NCBI GenBank assembly: GCA_947650285.1
Contig: CANTFL010001387.1
Span: forward strand, 62,001 to 126,000
DNA length: 64,000 nucleotides
Source: Hyaloperonospora brassicae
Taxonomy: Eukaryota > Oomycota > Peronosporomycetes > Peronosporales > Peronosporaceae
Direction: 5' to 3'
Every line of letters begins with the position of its first letter. Position 1 is the first letter of the stretch. Both the position numbers and the translations under genes were made by a program. Of the stretch, positions 22,411 through 31,678 are shown one piece after another. A model generated the notes under the pieces. That model saw only the letters and a list, made by a program, of their open reading frames with translations, did not search any database and was not told the origin of the DNA.

Positions 22411-25203
22411 ATGGAGACGAGAGACACTACAGTTGCAGACGATGTGGCCGCTGTCAGACGATACTGGGGATCAGAGCAGGAATACAGCAACGATGAATTG
22501 TTTGCAATTGCTCAGCGCCAGTGGGAGAGTGAGCACCGCAGTGGTGGGGATGCCGCAAGAGAGTTTGTGCTGCAAATGGTGGCCAATCGACTGGAAGACC
22601 AACTTCTGACGTGGCTATTACAGTCCCAAGTCAATGATACAATCGAAGATATCCAGACGCTCCTTGATGTTTGCTTGCATCCTTGTTCTACAGAGAACGG
22701 GTTGGGTCTTTTGGAGACGACGTTGGATGCATTGGTGACGGCAGCAGTTGTTCGAGCTGCTGCTTGTGATCGAAGTGCGGAGAACCGGGTGCGACAAATT
22801 GCTGAGATTGCAGGAGTCGTCGAGGCAAAGTCGACGAAAGATAGTCGAGCTCGTGATGTTTTACGAGCATTGGGAAAGTGCGGTAGTAACATTGACGATG
22901 TAGATGGTATGACCGTGTTTTCGGAGCTCCCATGTGTGCTGGATACTGGACTGTTTAGCTCAAAAAGTGCTCGAGTACTGATGGATGAAGCTGAACAAGT
23001 TATTTTGCTACAACAAGCTGAGCTGGATAGAGTACGAGGGTCAAACGAAGGTTGTGCTGATGTCGAGGCAAGAGAAGGATGTCCACTAGCATCGAATATG
23101 CTATGGGGTCTTGCAAAGCAAATGGTAGAGTTGATTCGATCAAAAACCAATCAAAACGCTTTCCGCGAAGATTGCCGCACAGATCTGGACATCGCGGTCG
23201 ATGCTGTCGAGTGCATGACGAATTTGGAGGCGTATCTAGAGATGAAAGGAGAAATCAGTCTGCCTTGTGGTTCTGATCGTTCTGATCAAGTTGCTGCTGA
23301 TGAAGATGCGGAGCCTTCCGCCATTGAGTTGCTCTCAAGCATCCAGGTCTTGTCAGACACTGGTGAGTTCGTTTCGAATGAAGCCATCGAGAGAGCTGTG
23401 GATGAGCTATCTGCGATAGAAAAGCTTGATGTGATCGCTGTTCAAGCGTCGTTCCTTCTTGGTGTACAAATGCGTCTCGAGGTTTGTTTCTTAGACCGTT
23501 TCGAAGCCACAAAAAGTGAACTCGAGCGTCAAATCATAAGCATATTCAACCGTCTTGTAGACAAGGCTCCAGATTCGAAGCATACTGCATCGTTGGTCAT
23601 TCTGGCTGCGTTTTGTCCGAGGCAAGTCGTCCAGCAGTGCATTCTCGGCGCTCGTGCAGGCGTTCTACATCAAGACTTGTGTACAGAGGTGCTACAGGCG
23701 TTGCCGTTGCTTCTCGAATGGAACGAAAACGTCACGTACGGGTGCGGAACGATGTTTGAGTGCGAACTTCAACGAGCTGTGCTTGATGTTTGCAGCAACC
23801 AAAACACTTTTGATCGGGAAAGTCAAAACATGATGTCACTTCTCCAGTCCGTCGTGGAAATTCCGAAAAGTGGCCTTTTACATCCGAACATTCCAGTGAT
23901 GACGGTCAGTAGGCTCGTTGATAAAGTGGTAAGTCCTGTTTGCTGTCGAACCGGTGTAAACGCGCGAACGCAGCTCAACCTGTACACACTCGTGCAGCAG
24001 TTATTTGAACACTTTGCGACGACCGATGCGTGTGCGACTGCTGATCGTAGCGCTTTGCAGAACTTTTTCCAGCTAATTCTAGGAGCTGTGCGCTCTTGCG
24101 ACGCTAATGACCTGACATCGAGGGTACACGTTCACGAGAAGTTACTTCTTGTACTGAAAAACATCATGGAGTTGATACCCGGCCCCGTGTCGATGGCGCA
24201 GCAGCTGGATAGACCGCTTCATCCGTCGCTATGGACGCTTTTGCGCATCTTCTATGGTGATATCGTCAACCGCGAACTATGTAAGGGTTGGGATGATGTT
24301 GCGCTCGTCAAAGCGTACGCGCAGGCACAATCGATCGGTGACTTGCATGCATCGCTGCCACTGCACGTTCAGAGCGTGACTTCAGCTATCCAAGTGTTAC
24401 TTTGGGAGTTGATCTGGAATTCGACACAATCGGAACAGCTAAATCCAACGTTTGGCAGGGCTGAAGCGTGGAGTCTTTTGGATGTTATTGCTGGACCCAA
24501 TGTGTTTAAGACGGACTCTGCTGTTTGTACGATTGAAGGCTCTCTCCTCATACAACGTGCGGTTGCAAGCATAATGCTTGCGTGCGGCAGTGTCATTTTT
24601 CAAGCACTGCTTGACAAAATTATTCCCCGCCTGCTGCGGTGTGAGCCGAATGAGTCAAACGCGGAGCCGAATGAGTCAAACGTCACTTCGGGAGACAGTC
24701 TTGAACTGCCCAAGTGGGCCGCGGACAAGCTGTTTCAGCATTCCGAAGGCGAGCTGCAAATTCCGTGTCGACTCGTTGCGACTCATTTAGAGATGCGATA
24801 CGTTGCAACTTGCTGGCGCCTCCTCGATACAACTAGAGAGGCGACTGCGACAACAGACGCGCAGGTTTTGGAATCCCTCAGCCATGTCCTGGCTGCCCAA
24901 GACCGAGCTGTCTCATCGTCTCAGGGGTCACTGTCAGGAACGTTGTTTTGTGTCCAGTGGCTGTGTTTCGTGGCGTCGACTGCTGGTGAGCTGCAATCGG
25001 ACACGGGACCACCATCGACCACTCTTCAGATACAGCTTGAGCTATTGCTTCTCCGTGCGTTGCACCAGCTAGAACGATTGAAAGGACTATCGGCGAGTGA
25101 AGCACAGTTCAGCCAGGGTTTTGTGGCGGCGTGGCTGGCCTACCTACCTTTCGGTCAGTTTAAAAAGGTTTTATCTTTCATAGCGAGCAGGACGAACAAC
25201 TAG
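22411..25203 (+). CDS. Large helical protein of unknown function (930 residues)
   Basis: One uninterrupted frame, start ATG at 22411. I do not recognise the family. Predicted by eye it is almost all amphipathic helix with repeating Leu/Ala/Val and scattered Cys, like HEAT/ARM or Fanconi-type solenoids, with no signal peptide, membrane span or catalytic motif. Two tandem copies of the 7-residue unit EPNESNA/V occur near residue 747 (24646-24687), a recent 21-bp duplication. Codon use and GC content look like those of its intact neighbours, and the uninterrupted 2.8 kb argues for a real gene. It is convergent with the lactone dehydrogenase gene, 64 bp apart. Confidence 0.75.
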   Translation: METRDTTVADDVAAVRRYWGSEQEYSNDELFAIAQRQWESEHRSGGDAAREFVLQMVANRLEDQLLTWLLQSQVNDTIEDIQTLLDVCLHPCSTENGLGLLETTLDALVTAAVVRAAACDRSAENRVRQIAEIAGVVEAKSTKDSRARDVLRALGKCGSNIDDVDGMTVFSELPCVLDTGLFSSKSARVLMDEAEQVILLQQAELDRVRGSNEGCADVEAREGCPLASNMLWGLAKQMVELIRSKTNQNAFREDCRTDLDIAVDAVECMTNLEAYLEMKGEISLPCGSDRSDQVAADEDAEPSAIELLSSIQVLSDTGEFVSNEAIERAVDELSAIEKLDVIAVQASFLLGVQMRLEVCFLDRFEATKSELERQIISIFNRLVDKAPDSKHTASLVILAAFCPRQVVQQCILGARAGVLHQDLCTEVLQALPLLLEWNENVTYGCGTMFECELQRAVLDVCSNQNTFDRESQNMMSLLQSVVEIPKSGLLHPNIPVMTVSRLVDKVVSPVCCRTGVNARTQLNLYTLVQQLFEHFATTDACATADRSALQNFFQLILGAVRSCDANDLTSRVHVHEKLLLVLKNIMELIPGPVSMAQQLDRPLHPSLWTLLRIFYGDIVNRELCKGWDDVALVKAYAQAQSIGDLHASLPLHVQSVTSAIQVLLWELIWNSTQSEQLNPTFGRAEAWSLLDVIAGPNVFKTDSAVCTIEGSLLIQRAVASIMLACGSVIFQALLDKIIPRLLRCEPNESNAEPNESNVTSGDSLELPKWAADKLFQHSEGELQIPCRLVATHLEMRYVATCWRLLDTTREATATTDAQVLESLSHVLAAQDRAVSSSQGSLSGTLFCVQWLCFVASTAGELQSDTGPPSTTLQIQLELLLLRALHQLERLKGLSASEAQFSQGFVAAWLAYLPFGQFKKVLSFIASRTNN

Positions 25204-25267
25204 GACGATCGCACTTCAAAGTGCTCAGCACCGAGACGTGCCTCCTTGTTTCAATAGTTGCTGCGAT

Positions 25268-26968
25268 TTACGCGGCACACATCTCGTCGACGATGTGGTT
25301 CGACAGGATATGGTGCGGGTCCACCTCGTCACGGGCCTTCTTAAACTTGTCAAGCGGATATCTCCTCTTCAGGCGACTGCGCATCTTCTGACGTTCAGCA
25401 GCATCTTCGGGCCACTCAATTTTTGCCCAGTGCTCCATTGCTCCATACGGTTCCGTGAAGTCGCGGTACATGGCGTAGTAATCCATAAAGCTCTTCCTGA
25501 TGGACTGACGAACCTCCTTCTCCGCGGTCGGTAAGTACAAGATGACACCAACCCACGAGAAGATTTGGTCCGGGTTCGTTGACGACGCGGGGCTCATCGA
25601 AGACGTGCTGCGAGCCGTCCATCGCTGCTCAATCGGTGAATGCGCCGGAATGTCATCCTCGTCAATGCGCTTGAGAAGCTTCTCCATAAAGTCCAGCTCC
25701 AATGTGCCGGTACACGGGAACGAGACCTCCCCGACGAGCTGTTGACCACCACAGTCGAAGCCGACGATGTCGTCCGAGTACGCGACCCGGTAGCCTTCGC
25801 TGAGTTTCCAGAACTGCTTTTCCGCCTCGTTCACGCGAATGACATGCTGCTTCTCCAGCGGGTTGATCTCGAGCAGTTTGTCACGCATCTTCGTGAAGCT
25901 CCAATCGCGATAATCTGGCTCTGGTTTCCCCTTGGTGAGCTCTATGTACAATTTCCGAGGAACCTCCATACGCACCTCATGGCTGTGTTGCACCTGCGGG
26001 AATCGCTTGTCGTCAAGTGGTTCATCTTCTTGCGCACGTCGACACTGCACAACGACAATCGCATCTGTGTACGGGATCCACATGTAGCGTAGGTGCTGAA
26101 ACTCGACGAGCCAGCGGGTGTGGTTCTTCCGGATCTCTTCGAGCGTCGTCACAGTAGTCCTCTCAATCAGCTTGTGCTTGGGCACGCACTGCAGCGTCAC
26201 TTTAGTCACAACGCCAAGTGCACCAAGGCCGCATTTCGCCAGGGCAAAGAGCTCTGGGTTCTGCGTAGCACTCAGTGTCATCGTTCCTTTAGCCGGCGTC
26301 ACAATCTCCATCGCAACAATCTGCTCGTCAATGGGCGGGATGGCCGCTCCTGTTCCGTGACATCCAGCCTGACAGATACCGCCAACTTGCTGGTCACGAA
26401 TGGACGCAACGTTTTGCATGGTCAAGCCGTGCTGGCGCAGCTTGTCCAGCAAGTCCCCGACGATCATACCCGTCTCTACCGTCACCTGCTTCCTCGCCAT
26501 GTCCACGTCGAGGATCTTGTCAAGCAGCGCTAGTGACATGAGAGCTTCGTGGCGGTCATTTCTGCTTGCAACGTTGTCGGAGAAGCCCAATCCATTGGGC
26601 GAGACGCCTGCGCCCATGCAGCGCAGTTTCTGCCTCTTGTCGTGGTACCGCTTGAGCAGCTCCTCGACCGCGTCGACTGACTCAGGCGCGTGGAAACGCG
26701 TGGGGCGGCACTTGTGCGTGGCCGACCAGTTGACAAACTCGTGCTCGTCGTGGCTTGGCGCTGCGTCCGTGAGAGCCCCTGCAGCAGTTAACGCAGCGCC
26801 AGCCACAGCGACGAGCGCGACCTTCTTGACAGCGTCCAGAGCACGCGGCGCGCGTTGCTGAGGGCGGGCGTGACGCGCGTGAAGACGTGCCGCTTGCACA
26901 GTGTAGACAGGGCGTGCAGCCCATCGGTGCTGCCGCGCGCGGGCGAGTGCCGCGGATTGGAGGCGCAT
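25268..26968 (-). CDS. L-galactono-1,4-lactone dehydrogenase-like flavoprotein, mitochondrial
   Basis: 566 residues, intronless. The first 45 residues are Arg/Ala/His-rich without acids (a mitochondrial presequence), followed by a membrane-spanning stretch (VKKVALVAVAGAALTAAGAL, about 48-67). The FAD-binding half contains MGAGVSPNGLGFS, NVASIRDQQVGGICQAGCHG and the long match around IPPIDEQIVAMEIVTPAKGT. The C-terminal half carries KLSEGYRVAYSDDIVGFDCG, SPIEQRWTARS, FSWVGVILYLPTA and DPHHILSNHIVDEM, all close to plant GLDH. Val at residue 122 sits where His attaches FAD covalently in gulonolactone oxidases, so FAD is probably non-covalent as in GLDH. It would pass electrons from an aldonolactone to cytochrome c, making ascorbate or an analogue. 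Length is near that of plant GLDH (about 600). Confidence 0.88.
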   Translation of the reverse strand: MRLQSAALARARQHRWAARPVYTVQAARLHARHARPQQRAPRALDAVKKVALVAVAGAALTAAGALTDAAPSHDEHEFVNWSATHKCRPTRFHAPESVDAVEELLKRYHDKRQKLRCMGAGVSPNGLGFSDNVASRNDRHEALMSLALLDKILDVDMARKQVTVETGMIVGDLLDKLRQHGLTMQNVASIRDQQVGGICQAGCHGTGAAIPPIDEQIVAMEIVTPAKGTMTLSATQNPELFALAKCGLGALGVVTKVTLQCVPKHKLIERTTVTTLEEIRKNHTRWLVEFQHLRYMWIPYTDAIVVVQCRRAQEDEPLDDKRFPQVQHSHEVRMEVPRKLYIELTKGKPEPDYRDWSFTKMRDKLLEINPLEKQHVIRVNEAEKQFWKLSEGYRVAYSDDIVGFDCGGQQLVGEVSFPCTGTLELDFMEKLLKRIDEDDIPAHSPIEQRWTARSTSSMSPASSTNPDQIFSWVGVILYLPTAEKEVRQSIRKSFMDYYAMYRDFTEPYGAMEHWAKIEWPEDAAERQKMRSRLKRRYPLDKFKKARDEVDPHHILSNHIVDEMCAA

Positions 26969-27331
26969 GAGGAGGTGGCGGAGGTGCGCGTGTGGGTGGA
27001 AGAGGTGGGTGTCGTTTGGGGCGAATCAGACAATGGACAACGCCTGACGCTCAATTGTGGAGTCGGTCGCGACGAATCAGACGGTCGTTTTTGACCGTTA
27101 CGTCTACGACAGATGGTAGCGTAGGGATACATACTATTGGGCTTTGACGTTTGTAACGACGGAGCACAGATGAGACCGAGTATTGATGATCGATTTTTGA
27201 TGCCTTCCGCCACACTGGCATTCCACCACTGGCAAATGGCCTACTTCGCCTACTTCAAATGTTGGCAATAGGTTTGACCGTGACTTTGCCAGAGCGAGGG
27301 CCGGAAGGCTTGCCAAGGAGCACGGACCGTC
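26969..27331. other. Intergenic between GLDH and dienelactone hydrolase genes
   Basis: 363 bp. It must contain the GLDH promoter and the 3' UTR of the hydrolase, both genes being on the minus strand. No repeat or distinctive site was recognised. Confidence 0.4.
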
Positions 27332-28090
27332 TCACGGCGGACAGATTGTCTGGATGAACTTGGCAGCGCTGTGCCACGCCTCCGTGACGGCTGACTTTGT
27401 CGCCACGTTCTCGAGGTCTCCGCGGTGGACCCACCCGTGCTTCTCGTCGGCGAAAAGCATCACGTCCGACTCTGGGCCAATGTCCGCACGCGACCTGAGA
27501 ATGTCGTGGATGCGGGCACCGGGTTTGAGGTAGTCGGGGTCGTCGCCAGCAACCAAAAGCAGCTGCGGCACGTGGACGCTTTTGGCCAGCGTGCCGACCG
27601 CCGCATCGCCGCCTTTGAGCCAGCTCTCGACGATCCAGGACGGCTGGAACGACACGTGGCCCAGCACGACCGGATCGTTTTGTGCCGTCTGTGTGGCACC
27701 TACCCACGCTCCCCAGCACATTCCGTAGCTAACAAGTCGCTCGACGCCCACTTCCGTCTTGAGGTACTTAATTGCGTCCTGAATACGCGGACTCAAGTGC
27801 TGAGCAAACGTGTACTTTTTTAACCACTGTTGAAGGTCGTCTAGGTCTTCGACATAGTCGCCGTCCGTGAGGTCAATGACCACGACGGCATAGCCTAGCT
27901 TGCCCATCGTATCGGCATCACTCTTGGTGCGGCCGCTGTCAAGGCCGTAGATGTCTGGGTACACTAGAATACCGGCGGTAGCAGATGCAGGACCAGTTAC
28001 GTAAATGTTGGTATTCCCAGTCTTCTTCATCACACCGAAATGGTCTGCGGGGCCACGCGCAGGCTCAGCGGTCGCAGGGCAGCAACTCAT
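27332..28090 (-). CDS. Dienelactone hydrolase family protein
   Basis: 252 residues, intronless. It has an alpha/beta-hydrolase layout: early ILVYPDIYGLDSGR, then YAVVVIDLTDGD. The nucleophile motif YGMCWGAW has Cys near residue 125, as in dienelactone hydrolases that use Cys instead of Ser. The acid is in VAGDDPDYL (Asp about 183-184) and the base in ADEKHGWVHRGD (His about 218). Cysteine-nucleophile members hydrolyse lactones of aromatic degradation in bacteria; eukaryotic homologues such as CMBL act on prodrug esters and have poorly known natural substrates. No signal peptide, so cytosolic. It lies upstream of the lactone dehydrogenase on the same strand, but a shared pathway is only a guess. 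Confidence 0.85.
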   Translation of the reverse strand: MSCCPATAEPARGPADHFGVMKKTGNTNIYVTGPASATAGILVYPDIYGLDSGRTKSDADTMGKLGYAVVVIDLTDGDYVEDLDDLQQWLKKYTFAQHLSPRIQDAIKYLKTEVGVERLVSYGMCWGAWVGATQTAQNDPVVLGHVSFQPSWIVESWLKGGDAAVGTLAKSVHVPQLLLVAGDDPDYLKPGARIHDILRSRADIGPESDVMLFADEKHGWVHRGDLENVATKSAVTEAWHSAAKFIQTICPP

Positions 28091-28254
28091 TTTACGTAGC
28101 GAGCTGGGGATTATTACGTCAGAAACTTCTTGGTGTCGATGGCCGCCACTCGAGTCAAATTGGTAAATGCAAAACTAAGTGTGTCTTGGAGCTCACGGCT
28201 CTTCTTTCATCTTGTGTCCGTTGTAATCAGGGGTACCTTTTTGAACTCATGTTT

Positions 28255-28409
28255 TGTCCGTTGTGGTCCGAAGTGCCTCTTGTGTCCGTTCTGTGCCTAC
28301 TTCTCCTGTATGACCGTTGTGATCCTACCTATCTTTTATGTCGGTTGTGATCCTACTTACCGCTTATAGACGTTTTGGTCAGATTTACCACCTGTTGTTG
28401 TGATTGCAG
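28255..28409. repeat. Degenerate 28-bp tandem repeat, about 5.5 copies
   Basis: Copies start every 28 bases at 28255, 28283, 28311, 28339 and 28367, with a partial copy at 28395. Each begins with a variant of TGTCCGTTGTGATCCTAC followed by a pyrimidine-rich tail. A related half-copy begins at 28215. It lies 165 bp upstream of the dienelactone hydrolase start codon, in its probable promoter. Confidence 0.75.
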
Positions 28410-28536
28410 CGTTCGTCTACATGGTCCGTCTACATGTTCGGTGCACACAATCATCCTACGTCTCCAACCATCCCACTTTTCCGATCATCATACCGTTGCC
28501 AATCCGTCTGCAAAGCAGCGTGAGAAGGTTAGGTCA

Positions 28537-28594
28537 GCCTGTTTATGGTGACGAAACAGCATCAGACGAGATTGTTTCGTCACCATAAACAGGC
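28537..28594. repeat. Perfect 22-bp inverted repeat (hairpin)
   Basis: GCCTGTTTATGGTGACGAAA plus CA at 28537-28558 is exactly complementary to 28573-28594, separated by a 14-nt loop. The perfection contrasts with the decayed DNA around it. It could be a minimal inverted-repeat element, a small-RNA precursor or a terminator-like stem; nothing here decides between them. Confidence 0.8.
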
Positions 28595-28639
28595 GAACAC
28601 GCGCGGATTCGTAACACTGCCGTGATTACCTTGTGACGG

Positions 28640-29200
28640 AGTCCGTCGAGAGTGCCCTTCGTCATACTGGCTGCCAGCATCAATTCAAGCTCATAGTATT
28701 GCGTGTTTCACTTCGCCGCGCTTGAAAACACCTCGAATGCAGTGATACTTAATATCTACGAGCTTGACCCGGCCGTGTTTGACAAAACTCTTCGTCATCT
28801 TGAAACAAGATTTGTTATTGTCTTTACCGATCAGGTGGAGTCGTTCCTTCTCATTGGCAGCCATTTCCACGCAGTAGACGTTCAAATTACATGCCCTCTT
28901 GCATCGCTAGACCAAATGCGATGGCCTCCTCGTTCGCAGAGCGTGATGCACCTGGCGGTCCACTTGCTACCCCCAGCTTATTAGCGCACCTGTAGCATGA
29001 ACGCGTCGAATGAGGTCGACGTGCGGCCAGCGCCATTTCCAGCCCAGTTTGAGATCGAGTGCCCACTAAAGTCGATCGTAAAAAGGACGTCGTATCAATT
29101 TCTCCGTGCCCTGATTCCTCGAACCTAGCGAAATATGCGTTTGACAGCACCCCGGTGCTTTTCGATGGTGTGTTCCACGGAGCGCGACACATCACCGACT
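28640..29200 (-). pseudogene. Ty1/copia RNase H remnant
   Basis: Minus-strand frames read AARRPHSTRSC and NKLGVASGPPGASRSANEEA, then AIAFGLAMQE (29060-28890), and, in another frame, VKLVDIKYHCIRGVFKRGEV (about 28780-28715). These match the end of copia polyproteins, where the RNase H text runs ...A.AEAE..A...A.QE... followed by HIDIKYHF(I/V)R....G. Several stops and frame changes are present. No LTR could be paired with it. Confidence 0.6.
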
Positions 29201-29290
29201 ACGTACACGATGTCTGAGCATGTCGCATTCGTCAAGTGCTTCATCGGCAACAACGGTTTTTGATAATAAGAGCTTGATAAAATTTAATGA

Positions 29291-30056
29291 TAATTGGAAA
29301 ATAAAAAAATGCCCCAGATGATCACGAAAATAAAAATATGCCCCACGTTTTAGTTTGACGAATCTCTTGAGGCATCATCGCACGTTTCCTCCCTGAAAGA
29401 GGCCTACACACGACGAAGTCTGCAGGCACTGAAGCCATAAATAAGAGCTAAACAGAAAGAATCGATTCACTGGGGTCCATTTATATGGATTAGGATTTTT
29501 TAAGTATCAAGACTGATAAGCAATAAGGGAATGCAATCCCACTTGTAAACCAACATTGATAGCAACCGCAGCACCTACAACAACAACAGCAGTATCAAAA
29601 TCAGTAGCAATAGCAGAAGAATCATCTGCAGAGAAACACCAACAGCAACCGCATCAGCTACAACAACAACAGCAGCAGTAGCGGCAGCATCAACAATAGC
29701 TACTGAAACATTAATGGCAAAAGAAATAGCATGAATATCAACAACATTAGCACCGACTAACTGTGTTTATGGCCGCGACCGATGATACAAAGACGCGTAG
29801 ACGTAATTATGTCTCGCGCCTGCGCCCGCAACTGGTGGCCGCAAGCTCAGCACGCCCGCGGCAGAACCCTCTCCGCGGCTTCCCAAACAAGGCGGGGGTT
29901 GGTCACGGCCGGAAACTTGAAAAACGAAAATGATCAAGGACGCGTGGTTTTATGTGTACCACATTAACATGAGTTTACTTGGACGTGGGCATTTTTTTCC
30001 GATCATCTGGGGCCTTTTTTATTTTCGTGATTAAACGTGGCATTTTTTATTTTCCT
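29291..30056. mobile_element. Short inverted-repeat element with CAR-rich interior
   Basis: Left (29302-29355) and right (29987-30055) flanks share, in inverted orientation, GGAAAATAAAAAA-TGCC and CCCCAGATGATC-CGAAAATAAAAA, although the sub-blocks are in slightly different order. The interior is about 0.6 kb and rich in CAA/CAG triplets (29555-29710), with two copies of AGCAACCGCA(G/T)C... CTACAACAACAACAGCAG starting at 29561 and 29644. It is a candidate non-autonomous (MITE-like) element; no transposase is present. Confidence 0.45.
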
Positions 30057-30356
30057 AAAAAGATGATATTTTTCTTTTTCAAATTTGACCGCCAAAAATA
30101 AAAAATTACAGGTTATAGGTGGTGCGCACCGTGTAAAGACACTACCGAAGGAACAGGCGGAGCATATGGAGTGATCGATGGTAGCTGACAAACAAGGTGA
30201 TTAGGGATAAAAGAAGTCGAAACACATTTCGTTTCTCTTTTCCTAACCACCAAACAAATGCCAGCGAATTATACATTGTGGGTTTAAGTCCCCCGAAATG
30301 ACGTCTTGCTGCTCAGCTAGGTGCTATGACACCACATGCGGTCTATGATACGACAT

Positions 30357-31678
30357 GACCGACCCCAGTAGTCGAATGGTAATGCACGAAAAATAGAAAC
30401 GGGGAGGTACCTGGATCGATATCTACGGTGAGGGGGGGGGGTACGGTTATAGGAGCCGGAGAAAGGCCAACATAGTAGACGAGCCACCTGCCAATGGGTA
30501 GCCGCCCTGCCAGCCCGCACCTTATATATTTGATAGTTGAATGGGCTGGAGGTCTAACTGGCCGAAAAGCCCCATCGAGTAATGAGCAGTATGGGCCTTC
30601 TAAGGAGGTAAAACAGTGTCACTGGACTCAACAGACCACCCCAGGATGATCTGGAGGACTTCACGGCTTGAGTATCAATGAGACGACAAGCGACGGCGCA
30701 TGCATCTCTCATGCACGAGAACGCGTGGACACCGAGCATGGTGCAGACCTCCAGGACAATATCGAGGGACTCAGTGGACGTCAGGTACGCGCTTGGCGTA
30801 GGGCCCTCTAAGGCTGGATCAGATGCCTCTTGGGGACCCGGACAAGCTTATGGTAGTGAAACGGGTGTCTTTGATCACTTTTTCGCTGCTGGATTACACC
30901 GGAACCGAGCCGACTAGCTTAGTACAGCCATGTGTATGCCAGTGCCGTTGAAAGATGCCGCAGCCTCATGCGCATCATATAAAGCAGTTTACTTACAGGT
31001 TCAGCCTACGATGCGATCTTACGCACCGCCGAGGCAGCACTTGATTCCGCCACAATACTTTTAGATTCAAGATGCTAACTGCCGAACGCATATAGCTGCT
31101 AAATCAGCGCTTCACCTGATACGAAGAGTGCAAAGGTTTTACAGCAGGGTTTAAGAATTGAGTATTGCAGTTCCTGGATGAAGTTGGCGCGGCTTAACGA
31201 CTCAGGGGAGTCAAATGGGCTGAGGAATACAAGATGATACATATGAACGGTACCTCGATGAAATCGTACGGAAGCATTTTGACAATATGAAAAGAGCCTG
31301 GACCTCAAAAGTGCCTACGTTTTAGTGCTTAATGAACAGGAAGATCGAGGTGTACTACAGAGTTATACGCCGCGCGTCCCTTTCGATCACCCAAGTGTAG
31401 TCTGCGATCACAATGACATTATTTAAACTCCTTCGAGGACTCGCCCCTCTCATTGCACTATAGGGCTTTTCGGCCAGTTGGGCCTTTAGCCCACCCAACT
31501 ATCATACATATAAGGTGCGGGTTGAAAGGGCAGCTACCCATTGACAGGTTGCTCGTCTACTATGTTGGCCTATCTCCGGCTCCTATAACCGTACCCCCCC
31601 CCCTCACCGTAGATATCGATCCAGGTACCTCCCCGTCTCTATTTTTCGTGCATTATCGCTCGGCCACTGGGGTCGGTC
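30357..31678. mobile_element. Element with about 230-bp terminal inverted repeats
   Basis: 30357 to about 30585 is closely matched by the reverse complement of about 31450 to 31678. Shared stretches include GACCGACCCCAGT at the outer edge, GGTACCTGGATCGATATCTA, a G-run, TTATAGGAGCCGGAGA and CTGGCCGAAAAGCCC at the inner edge. The 0.86-kb interior has no recognisable protein; a 79-codon plus-strand frame at 30678-30917 is the longest. The arms differ by scattered substitutions, so the element is old. The superfamily is unknown and no target-site duplication was found. An 18-bp sequence, TCGAGGTGTACTACAGAG, occurs at 31345 and again at 31677, just at the right edge. Confidence 0.7.

Noticed and set aside
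28255..28409. CRISPR-like array
   Set aside because: The repeats are contiguous and degenerate with no unique spacers, and the genome is eukaryotic. The same applies to the 32-, 41- and 52-bp arrays.
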